Part shown: positions 9,317-16,429 of the stretch, piece after piece
How the letters are laid out: each line of letters begins with the position of its first letter
Position numbering within the stretch: the first letter of the stretch is position 1
Assembly (NCBI RefSeq): GCF_008868155.1
Contig: NZ_WBKR01000039.1
Location: forward strand, 1 to 34,584
Length of the DNA: 34,584 nucleotides
Direction: 5' to 3'
Source of the DNA: Micromonospora sp. ALFpr18c
Lineage (GTDB): Bacteria; Actinomycetota; Actinomycetes; Mycobacteriales; Micromonosporaceae
The notes under the pieces: generated by a model
The model's input: only the letters and a program-made list of their open reading frames with translations
Database searches by the model: none
Told to the model about the DNA's origin: nothing
Translations under genes and position numbers: made by a program

Positions 9317-10410
9317 CTGCGGCTCTGAACCTTAGCTTCAGTCAGGCCGGAAATGCCCAGGCCAGGCGCGTCCGGCAACACCACGGTCGCCCCCTCGTAG
9401 CGAATCCCACCCTGCACCGGTGACCAGGCCAGCCACCAGGCGGCGTCCAGGTCGGCGACGGCCGTGGTGCCGTACGCGGCGACCAGACTCGCCGCCGCGC
9501 CGATGCCGACCTGACTCTCCATCATCGACCCGACCACCGTGCCGAGGCCGTGCGCGGCGGCCAGCTCCAGCAGGGTGCGCGCCGGCTGCAGCCCGCCACA
9601 CTTGGCCAGCTTGACGTTCACCATGTCGGCCGCCCGGCGACGGATCACCTCCACCAGGTCGCGCACCCCGAAGACCGCCTCGTCGGCCAGGATCGGCACG
9701 GAGACCCGGTCGCTGACCCAGGCCAACCCGTCCAGGTCCCAGCGTGCCACCGGCTGCTCGACCAGCTCCACGTCGAGCCCGGCGTCCTCGATGCCGCGGA
9801 TCACCCGGACCGCCTCCCGGGGCGTCCACCCCTGGTTGGCGTCCAGCCGGATCCGGACCCCGGCGCCGACCGCCGCGCGCACGGCCCGCACCCGGTCCAG
9901 GTCACCGGCCGCGTCGGTGCCGACCTTGAGCTTGAGCACGGCGAAGCCGTCGGCCTGCCGCTGCCGCGCGGCCGCCGCCAGGTCGACCGCGTCGCCCGCC
10001 GCGAGGGTCACGTCCGTCGGCACCCGCAGCGTCGTGCCACCCAGCAGACGCACCAGGGGTACGCCCAGGCGTCGGGCCGCCAGGTCGTGCAGAGCGACGT
10101 CCAGCGCCGCCTTCGCGGCCTCGTTACCGGCCACCGCCCGCCGCACCTCCGCGCAGCGGGCCACCAGATCGTCCGGGTCACGGCCGATCAACAGCGGCCC
10201 GAGCAGCTCCCGTACGCACGCCTGGGCGCCGCCGACCGACGCGCCGGTGACCTGCCAGACCTGCGGGGCCTCGCCGAAGCCGGACCGGCCGTCGGTGTCG
10301 ACCAGCTCGACGACCAGGGTTTCGACCGTGGTGGTGCGGCGCAGGGCGGTGACGAACGGAGTGTGTAAGGGGGCAGAAACCCGGTGGGTGCGTACCGCCG
10401 AGATCGTCAT
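9313..10410 (-). CDS. Dipeptide epimerase (L-Ala-D/L-Glu type, enolase superfamily)
   Basis: 365 aa member of the mandelate racemase/muconate-lactonizing subgroup. Catalytic and metal residues are all visible: KLK with K160/K162 (general base), D190 in RLDANQGW, E218 in ELVEQP, D243 in LADEAV, and K267 in VNVKLAK. This pattern and the neighbouring YkfC-like peptidase point to epimerisation of L-Ala-D-Glu from peptidoglycan turnover so that it can be hydrolysed and reused (established for YkfB/YcjG; applied here by inference). Start ATG 10410. A -10-like TAGGGT lies 7 nt upstream (10423-10418), suggesting a leaderless mRNA. Divergent from the phosphatase gene, 44 nt apart. Confidence 0.93.
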   Translation of the reverse strand: MTISAVRTHRVSAPLHTPFVTALRRTTTVETLVVELVDTDGRSGFGEAPQVWQVTGASVGGAQACVRELLGPLLIGRDPDDLVARCAEVRRAVAGNEAAKAALDVALHDLAARRLGVPLVRLLGGTTLRVPTDVTLAAGDAVDLAAAARQRQADGFAVLKLKVGTDAAGDLDRVRAVRAAVGAGVRIRLDANQGWTPREAVRVIRGIEDAGLDVELVEQPVARWDLDGLAWVSDRVSVPILADEAVFGVRDLVEVIRRRAADMVNVKLAKCGGLQPARTLLELAAAHGLGTVVGSMMESQVGIGAAASLVAAYGTTAVADLDAAWWLAWSPVQGGIRYEGATVVLPDAPGLGISGLTEAKVQSRS

Positions 10411-10454
10411 GTCGGGCACCCTATACGCAGGCACGCGGCGGGAGGGGACACCGG

Positions 10455-11249
10455 ATGGCTGGGCGGGACTGGGAGATGGTGGGCGCGCCGAACGCACGTG
10501 ACCTGGGTGGGCTCCCCGGCGCCGACGGTCGGCGGGTACGCGCCGGGCGGCTGATCCGTACCCCGGCACTGGGCCGGCTCACCGACGAGGACCTGCCGGT
10601 GCTCGCGAAGCTGGGGCCGGTCTGCGTGGTCGACCTGCGCGACGGCTCGGAGATCGCGGTCGCGCCGAGCGACCGGCTGGTGGGCGAGCCACGGGTGGTG
10701 CACCTGCCGGTGCACGACCCGGAGCACCCCGTCTTCACGTACGTCTCGGCGGTGCTGCTCGGCCATGACCTGGACGCGTACGCGGAGCTGGCCCGGGAGG
10801 GCACCGCCGGGGCGATGGCGGAGATCTACCGGTGGTTCGTCACCGGCGAGTCGGCGCGGGTCGGCTTCGCCGAGGCGGTGCGGCTGGCCTCCCGACCGGA
10901 GAACCTTCCGCTGGTCTACCACTGCTCCGCCGGCAAGGACCGCACCGGCTGGCTCACCGTCATCCTGCTGACCGCCCTCGGCGTCGACGAAGCCACGATC
11001 CGCGCGGAGTACCTGCGCAACAACGCGCTGACCGCCAGCCTGCGCGCGGTGATCGTCGAGGCGATGCGGCGGCAGCCGGAGCTGGACGTCGAGGCCGTGC
11101 TGCCGGTGCTGGAGGTCCGCGCCGGGTACCTCGACGCCGGCTACGACGAGGTACGCCGGGTGCACGGCTCGTTCGACGGCTACCTGCGCGACGGGCTCGG
11201 GCTGACCGACGACGACCTCACGGCGTTGCGGGCGCAGCTGCTGGAGTGA
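10455..11249 (+). CDS. Tyrosine/dual-specificity phosphatase, PtpB-like
   Basis: 264 aa. N-A-R-D-L-G-G at 13-19 and the P-loop HCSAGKDRTG with nucleophile C157 and R163 define the Y_phosphatase3 family, whose best-known member is M. tuberculosis PtpB, a secreted phosphatase acting on phosphotyrosine, phosphoserine and phosphoinositides. This protein has no visible signal peptide. In a soil actinomycete the target is unknown. A strong GGGAGGGG ribosome binding site precedes ATG 10455. Its last 32 nt overlap the 3' end of the convergent lysoplasmalogenase gene. Confidence 0.9.
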   Translation: MAGRDWEMVGAPNARDLGGLPGADGRRVRAGRLIRTPALGRLTDEDLPVLAKLGPVCVVDLRDGSEIAVAPSDRLVGEPRVVHLPVHDPEHPVFTYVSAVLLGHDLDAYAELAREGTAGAMAEIYRWFVTGESARVGFAEAVRLASRPENLPLVYHCSAGKDRTGWLTVILLTALGVDEATIRAEYLRNNALTASLRAVIVEAMRRQPELDVEAVLPVLEVRAGYLDAGYDEVRRVHGSFDGYLRDGLGLTDDDLTALRAQLLE

Positions 11250-11907
11250 CCGGCGCGCCGGCGCAGGCGGCCCGACCGGTAACGATGAGCGCCTGGCCGG
11301 CCGCGTACGTCGCCATGACCAGCACCGGCGCGCCGGGCGGCTGTGCCACGCCGGCTACCCCGGCGGCGATCAGCAGGTCCGAGCCGAGGAAGAGCGCCGC
11401 GCCGAGACCGACGCGCCAGCCCTGGGTGGCGGCGGTGGTGGCCATCGCGACCAACGCGAGCGCGTAGCCGGCCACCGGCACGGCCAGCCCGGCGGCGGCC
11501 AGCCCCGCCCACATCCAGGCCAGCGCGATGACGGTCAGCGCCGCGTACCCGATGGGGACCGCGACCAGCGGCGCGCGGCGCAGCGCCGTCGCGGCGCCGC
11601 GCCGGGTGAAGGCCGTGAGGTAGCAGAGGTGGGTGCCGAGGAAGCAGGCCATGCCGGCGAGGAACCAGCCGGTGCCGTCGACCAGCAGCGCCACGTCGCC
11701 GCCGGTGGCGAAGGCCAGCCCGGCGAGCACCAGCCGGTCCGGCCGGGCGTCGCGTTCGGCGGTGGCCCTCCAGAGGTACGCGGCGAGCAGCGGCATCAGC
11801 AGCGGCTTGGTGAGCGCGAAGGTCAGGTCGCTGTCGGTGGCGTTGGCGAGCAGGTTCGCCGCGGTCACGGCGAGGAAGGCGAGCAGGATGGTGCGGCTGC
11901 GCGGCAT
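11218..11907 (-). CDS. YhhN/TMEM86-family lysoplasmalogenase
   Basis: 229 aa, about eight hydrophobic segments. Family motifs are present: FALTKPLLMPLLAAYLW, LAFATGGDVALLVDGTGWFLAGMACFLGTHLCYLTAF, and LGAALFLGSDLLIAAG. The conserved acidic residues in GGD and GSD are the presumed active site. Characterised relatives hydrolyse the vinyl-ether bond of lysoplasmalogens; the substrate here may be another lysolipid. ATG 11907 has CCCGGAG upstream. It lies 54 nt downstream of the class A hydrolase gene on the same strand and could share its transcript. The 3' end overlaps the phosphatase gene by 32 nt. Confidence 0.88.
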   Translation of the reverse strand: MPRSRTILLAFLAVTAANLLANATDSDLTFALTKPLLMPLLAAYLWRATAERDARPDRLVLAGLAFATGGDVALLVDGTGWFLAGMACFLGTHLCYLTAFTRRGAATALRRAPLVAVPIGYAALTVIALAWMWAGLAAAGLAVPVAGYALALVAMATTAATQGWRVGLGAALFLGSDLLIAAGVAGVAQPPGAPVLVMATYAAGQALIVTGRAACAGAPVTPAAAPATP

Positions 11908-11961
11908 CGACGGCTCCGGGGGTGGGGTGCGGGCAGCCTAGCCGGATCGACGGGTGTCGGG

Positions 11962-12813
11962 TCAGAGCCGGTGCCGGGCGGCCCAGACCTGCGCCGAGAT
12001 GTGCGCGAGCAGCCGGCAGGCGTCGTCCTCGACCTCGTCGTCGCCGCCGGCCAGGTCGGTGGTGGTGCAGACGGCGATCAGGTACGGCGGGGCGTCGTCG
12101 GGCAGCACCACGCCGGCGCCGTGCCGGACTCCCCGCACCCACCCGTTCTTGTGGGCGATGCGGGTGCCGTCGGGCAGGCCGGCGGCCAGGTCCTCGCGGT
12201 GCTCCTGAGCGAGCAGCACGTCCAGCATGGCCGCGCAGGCGGCCGGCGACGCGAGCCGGCCGGGGGTGGCGGCCCCGGTGGCCAGCGCGCCGAGCAGGGC
12301 GGCCAGGTCGGCCGCGGTCACCGTGTTGGTGATGCCGGCCTCGCGGGCGGCGAAGTCCTCGATGCCCCGACCGGTGACGCTGTTGCGGGCACCGGCCACC
12401 GCCCACACCTCGGCCAGCGCCGGCAGCCCGACGTGCCCGATGAGCAGGTTGGTGGCCAGGTTGCTGGACCGGACGATCATCCGGTCGGCGAGCCAGCGCA
12501 GCGGCGCCGTCCCACCGACCCGGTCCCAGACCGCGTCGTCGTTGTCGTAGTCGCGGGCGCAGGAGAAGCGGGGCGCGCCGGGCTGGGCCGAGTCGAACTC
12601 GTTGACCACGGGGACGTGCGCGTCCAGCTCCAGCGCCGCGGACTCGGCGGCGCGGTGCAGGGCGGCGAGCACCGCCACCTTCATGGTGCTGGCGGCGTAG
12701 TGGGTGGCGTCGGCGTGCCGGGTCCATGTCGGCGGGGCGTCGAGCCGGCCCACGTACGCCGAGACGGTGCCGGGCACCCGGTCCAGGTGGGCGTCGAGAT
12801 CATCCCAGGTCAT
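11962..12813 (-). CDS. Class A beta-lactamase-like serine hydrolase
   Basis: 283 aa. The three penicillin-recognition motifs are present: S42-T-M-K45, an SDN equivalent S116-S-N118, and K222-N-G224 in place of KTG. An E in the omega-loop region (REAGITNTVTAADLAALL) is also seen. No signal peptide or membrane anchor is visible, unusual for a true beta-lactamase, which acts outside the membrane. Cytoplasmic esterase or peptidase activity is possible. The altered third motif (KNG) also argues against assuming antibiotic hydrolysis. ATG at 12813. Followed by the YhhN gene. Confidence 0.85.
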   Translation of the reverse strand: MTWDDLDAHLDRVPGTVSAYVGRLDAPPTWTRHADATHYAASTMKVAVLAALHRAAESAALELDAHVPVVNEFDSAQPGAPRFSCARDYDNDDAVWDRVGGTAPLRWLADRMIVRSSNLATNLLIGHVGLPALAEVWAVAGARNSVTGRGIEDFAAREAGITNTVTAADLAALLGALATGAATPGRLASPAACAAMLDVLLAQEHREDLAAGLPDGTRIAHKNGWVRGVRHGAGVVLPDDAPPYLIAVCTTTDLAGGDDEVEDDACRLLAHISAQVWAARHRL

Positions 12814-12877
12814 GCCGGTGACCGTAGCCGATCACCGATGGGTTGTCCCCGGCGTACCCCTCTGCCCGGAAGCGGAC

Positions 12878-12909
12878 GGGCGCGCCGGCCGCAAGCGGCC
12901 GACGCGCCC
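12878..12909. terminator. Strong hairpin downstream of typA
   Basis: GGGCGCG (12878-12884) pairs with CGCGCCC (12903-12909) and CGGCCGC (12886-12892) with GCGGCCG (12895-12901), one mismatch and a 2-nt apex. It lies 21 nt past the typA stop codon. There is no U-tract, as often in high-GC actinomycetes. Confidence 0.55.
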
Positions 12910-12930
12910 GGTCGTCGGGAGCTGGTGGGC

Positions 12931-14799
12931 TCAGCCGGCGTGCTTGCGGCGGGCGGCGGCCCGGCCCCGCTGCTGCTGGTCGAGCACCACCTTGCGGATG
13001 CGCACCGCGGTCGGGGTGACCTCGACGCACTCGTCCTCGCGGCAGAACTCCAGAGCCTGCTCCAGCGAGAGCTTGCGCGGCGGGATCAGCTTCTCGGTCT
13101 CGTCGGAGGTCGACGCCCGCATGTTGGTGAGCTTCTTCTCCTTGGTGATGTTGACGTCCATGTCGTCGGAGCGGGAGTTCTCCCCGACGATCATGCCCTC
13201 GTACACCTCGGTGGTCGGGTCGACGAAGAGCTGACCACGCTCCTGCAGGTTGATCATCGCGAAGGCGGTGACCGCGCCGGAGCGGTCGGCCACCAGCGAG
13301 CCGTTGTTACGGGTCCGCAGCTCGCCGAACCACGGCTCGTAGGACTCGAAGACGTGGTGCAGGATGCCGGTGCCGCGGGTGTCGGTGAGGAACTCGGTGC
13401 GGAAACCGATCAGGCCACGAGCCGGGACCAGCCACTCCATCCGGATCCAGCCGGTGCCGTGGTTGACCAGCTGCTCCATGCGGCCCTTGCGGGTCGCCAG
13501 GAGCTGGGTGATCGCGCCCAGGTATTCCTCCGGGGCGTCGATGGTCAGGCGCTCGACCGGCTCGCAGGTCTTGCCGTCGATCTCCTTGGTGACCACCTGC
13601 GGCTTGCCGACGGTCAGCTCGTAGCTCTCCCGGCGCATCTGCTCGACCAGGATGGCCAGCGCCAGCTCGCCGCGGCCCTGCACCTCCCAGGCGTCCGGCC
13701 GCTCGGTGGGCAGCACCCGCAGCGACACGTTGCCGATCAGCTCCTTGTCGAGCCGGTCCTTGACCATCCGCGCGGTGACCTTGGAACCCTTGACCCGGCC
13801 GACCAGCGGCGAGGTGTTGGTGCCGATGGTCATCGAGATGGCCGGCTCGTCGACGGTGATCAGCGGCAGCGCCACCGGGTTCTCCACGTCGGCCAGGGTC
13901 TCGCCGATCATGATCTCGGGGATGCCGGCGACGGCGATGATGTCGCCCGGCCCGGCCGACTCGGCCGGCTTGCGCTCCAGGCCCTCGGTCATCAGCATCT
14001 CGGAGATGCGGACCCGCTGGGTGCTGCCGTCGGTGCGGCACCAGGCCACCGTCTGGCCCTTGCTGATGGTGCCCTGACGGACCCGGCACAGCGCCAGCCG
14101 GCCGAGGAACGGCGAGGCGTCGAGGTTGGTGACGTGGGCCTGCAGCGGCGCCCCGTCCTCGTACGCGGGCGCCGGGATGGTGTCCAGCAGGGTGCGGAAC
14201 AGCGGCTCCAGCGAGGTGCTGTCGTCGGGAACCGAGCCGTCGGCGGGCTGGGTCAGCGAGGCGATGCCGTCGCGGGCGCACGCGTAGACGATCGGGAAGT
14301 CGATCTGCTCCTCGTCGGCGTCCAGGTCGAGGAAGAGCTCGTAGGTGTCGTCCACGACCTCCTTGATCCGGGCGTCCGGGCGGTCCACCTTGTTGATCAC
14401 CAGGATGATCGGCATCCGGGCCCGCAGCGCCTTGCGCAGCACGAAGCGGGTCTGCGGCAGGGGGCCCTCGCTCGCGTCGACCAGCAGCACCACGCCGTCG
14501 ACCATGGTCAGGCCGCGCTCCACCTCGCCACCGAAGTCGGCGTGGCCGGGGGTGTCGATGATGTTGATGGTGACCGGGTCGGAGCCGTCCGCCGGCAGGT
14601 AGTGCACGCCGGTGTTCTTGGCGAGGATGGTGATGCCCTTCTCCCGCTCCAGGTCGCCGGAGTCCATCACCCGCTCGGTGTTCTCACCTCGCGCGCCGTA
14701 CGCGCCGGCCTGCCGCAACATGGCGTCGACCAAGGTGGTCTTGCCGTGGTCGACGTGAGCGATGATGGCGACGTTGCGGAGGTCGGTGCGAAGCTGCAT
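12931..14799 (-). CDS. typA: Translational GTPase TypA/BipA
   Basis: 622 aa ribosome-associated GTPase of the EF-G-like superfamily, involved in 50S assembly and stress or low-temperature growth. G1 [10 protein letters not shown] at ~14-23, G2 region EREKGITI, G3 [14 protein letters not shown], and G4 NKVDRPDAR; then domain II ([18 protein letters not shown]), EF-G-like domains and the TypA-specific C-terminal domain ([24 protein letters not shown]). ATG 14799 gives the family start [22 protein letters not shown]; upstream in-frame starts would add an unrelated Arg/Pro-rich tail. A GGAAGG/GAGGG site lies upstream, with a compact hairpin just before it. A 1077-codon open frame on the opposite strand is a GC artefact. 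Confidence 0.97.
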   Translation of the reverse strand: MQLRTDLRNVAIIAHVDHGKTTLVDAMLRQAGAYGARGENTERVMDSGDLEREKGITILAKNTGVHYLPADGSDPVTINIIDTPGHADFGGEVERGLTMVDGVVLLVDASEGPLPQTRFVLRKALRARMPIILVINKVDRPDARIKEVVDDTYELFLDLDADEEQIDFPIVYACARDGIASLTQPADGSVPDDSTSLEPLFRTLLDTIPAPAYEDGAPLQAHVTNLDASPFLGRLALCRVRQGTISKGQTVAWCRTDGSTQRVRISEMLMTEGLERKPAESAGPGDIIAVAGIPEIMIGETLADVENPVALPLITVDEPAISMTIGTNTSPLVGRVKGSKVTARMVKDRLDKELIGNVSLRVLPTERPDAWEVQGRGELALAILVEQMRRESYELTVGKPQVVTKEIDGKTCEPVERLTIDAPEEYLGAITQLLATRKGRMEQLVNHGTGWIRMEWLVPARGLIGFRTEFLTDTRGTGILHHVFESYEPWFGELRTRNNGSLVADRSGAVTAFAMINLQERGQLFVDPTTEVYEGMIVGENSRSDDMDVNITKEKKLTNMRASTSDETEKLIPPRKLSLEQALEFCREDECVEVTPTAVRIRKVVLDQQQRGRAAARRKHAG

Positions 14800-14814
14800 A
14801 CCCTCTATCCTTCC

Positions 14815-14832
14815 GCCTGCGCTCGCGCAGGC
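14815..14832 (-). promoter_or_regulatory. Hairpin in the typA leader
   Basis: Perfect 7-bp stem GCCTGCG (14815-14821) with CGCAGGC (14826-14832), loop CTCG, directly upstream of the typA ribosome binding region. It could alter access to that site; no evidence beyond position. Confidence 0.35.
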
Positions 14833-14932
14833 TGCGTCGGGGTCACCCCCAGGTGCCCCTGATCTATGGTGAAACCGCTGTGCCGGTCGTTCCCCCGGCT
14901 GGCATGCTGGCTCCCGTGTCCCGGGGGCCTGA

Positions 14933-16351
14933 GTGCACGACCTGCTGACCACGGTGCAGGGTCTGCCCACTCTGTGGATCTACCTGGTCGCCGCGCTGAT
15001 CGTGGCGGGCGAGACCGCGGTGATCTTCGGCCTGCTGGTGCCGGGTGAGGCTACCCTGCTGCTCGTCGGCTTCCTCACCTACAACGGTACCTTGCGCTTG
15101 GGCCCGGCGTTGTTCGCGATGATCGTCGCGGCCGTCCTCGGTGACGGGCTGGCGTTCCGCGCCGGCCGACGGTACGGCCCGAAGCTGCGCGCCGGGCTGG
15201 GTCACCGGGTCGGGCCCGAGCGGTGGGGCCGGGCCGACGCCCTGCTCGCCCGCCTGGGCGGACGGGGTGTGTTCGCCGCCCGCTGGGTGGCCTTCGCCCG
15301 CACCCTGGTGCCCCGACTGGCCGGGGCGGCCGGCATGCCGTACCGGCGGTTCGCGCCGTGGAACCTCGCCGGCGTCGTCACCTGGGTGGGCGGCTCGGTG
15401 CTGCTCGGTCACCTCGCCGGTGAGTCGTACGACACGGTCTCCGCGTACCTCGGTCGCGCCACCGGTGCGGCGCTGGTGCTGCTGGCCGGCCTGCTCGGGG
15501 TGGTGCTCGCCGGCCGGTGGCTGGGCCGCAACCCCGATCCGGCACGCGCGCTGCTCTCCCGCGCCGGCGCGCTGCCGCCGATCCGCTGGCTCAGCGCCCG
15601 CTACGGGCTGCTGTTCTTCCTGGTGGCCATGCGGGTCGGGCCGGCCTGGACGTTGCTGCTCAACCTGGCCGCGGGGCTGGTGCTGCTGTTCGCCGCCGGG
15701 TTCGCCATCGCCGGCCTGCTCGCCGTGTCGGTGCGCAACAGCGGGCTGGCGGCGTTGGACGGGGCGGTCGAGGGCTGGTTCGCGGCCCGGCGGACCCCGG
15801 GCGCCGCCGACGCCACCATGATCGTGGTGTCCCTGGTGCGCGGGTGGGTGTTGATCGTGCTGGTGGCCCTGGTGGCGGCGGTGCTGGCGTGGCGGAAACG
15901 GCCGTGGCGGGCGGACCTGCTCAGCGTGGTCGGCACCGTCGGCGCGTTCGTGCCGCTGCTGGTGCTGGCCGTGGTGGCGGAGTGGACCGGGTCGCCGGCG
16001 GCCGGCCCGGACGGCGGTGAGTCGGTCCCCTTCCCGACCCAGAACGCGGTGGTCGCGGCGAGCTTCTGCACTCTGGCCTGGCTGGTGTCGCGCAGCGCCC
16101 GCTGGCCGGTGGCGGTGGCCGCCTGGACGACCGCCGCCGCGGCGGTGGTGGGCATCGGCGGCGCGCGGCTCTACCTCGGCCTGGACACGGCGAGCGGGAC
16201 CGCGGCGGCGGTACTGCTCGGGGTGCTGTGGACGGTGGTGTTCATCGTCGCGTGGGCCACCCGGGACCGGGCGGTGGGGGATCGGGACCAGCTCGTGGAG
16301 CCGGTCCGGTCGCCGCCGCAGGGGCCTCGCCGACCGGTCGAGCCTTGTTAG
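14933..16351 (+). CDS. DedA-family protein fused to a degenerate PAP2-like domain
   Basis: 472 aa polytopic membrane protein. Residues ~1-200 are a DedA (SNARE-associated/VTT) domain: GETAVIFGLLVPGE with acidic E27 and E39, GDGLAFRAGRRYG, then R117-x5-R123 followed by P127 and AGAAGMPYRRF. These match the residues essential in E. coli YqjA. Residues ~225-450 form a six-helix region resembling PAP2 phosphatases, but the PSGH motif reads PTQN (368-371) and SRx5H reads A-R412-x5-D418, so both catalytic histidines are absent. DedA proteins move undecaprenyl phosphate or other lipids; DedA-PAP2 fusions in other bacteria combine this with lipid dephosphorylation. Here the second half is probably non-catalytic. 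GTG 14933 is assigned because the product then begins the first helix. Confidence 0.88.
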   Translation: MHDLLTTVQGLPTLWIYLVAALIVAGETAVIFGLLVPGEATLLLVGFLTYNGTLRLGPALFAMIVAAVLGDGLAFRAGRRYGPKLRAGLGHRVGPERWGRADALLARLGGRGVFAARWVAFARTLVPRLAGAAGMPYRRFAPWNLAGVVTWVGGSVLLGHLAGESYDTVSAYLGRATGAALVLLAGLLGVVLAGRWLGRNPDPARALLSRAGALPPIRWLSARYGLLFFLVAMRVGPAWTLLLNLAAGLVLLFAAGFAIAGLLAVSVRNSGLAALDGAVEGWFAARRTPGAADATMIVVSLVRGWVLIVLVALVAAVLAWRKRPWRADLLSVVGTVGAFVPLLVLAVVAEWTGSPAAGPDGGESVPFPTQNAVVAASFCTLAWLVSRSARWPVAVAAWTTAAAAVVGIGGARLYLGLDTASGTAAAVLLGVLWTVVFIVAWATRDRAVGDRDQLVEPVRSPPQGPRRPVEPC

Positions 16352-16377
16352 GGTGCGGCGACGGTCACACCGACGTC

Positions 16378-16411
16378 GGCGGGGCCGTGGCTGCGGTGCC
16401 CCGGCCCCGCC
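16378..16411. terminator. Bidirectional hairpin between the DedA-PAP2 and mmpL genes
   Basis: Perfect 9-bp stem GGCGGGGCC (16378-16386) with GGCCCCGCC (16403-16411) between two convergent stops. Confidence 0.55.
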
Positions 16412-16429
16412 GCGTGGTTGGTGGGTCGG

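Noticed and set aside
11962..12813. A true secreted beta-lactamase resistance gene
   Set aside because: No signal peptide and a KNG third motif; called only as a beta-lactamase-like hydrolase.
11629..14862. 1077-codon plus-strand frame opposite the hydrolase and typA genes
   Set aside because: Same artefact; both minus-strand genes are unmistakable.
14916..14948. Ten-codon ORF overlapping the DedA-PAP2 start
   Set aside because: Only a weak CATGCT upstream supports it; it overlaps the real start out of frame.
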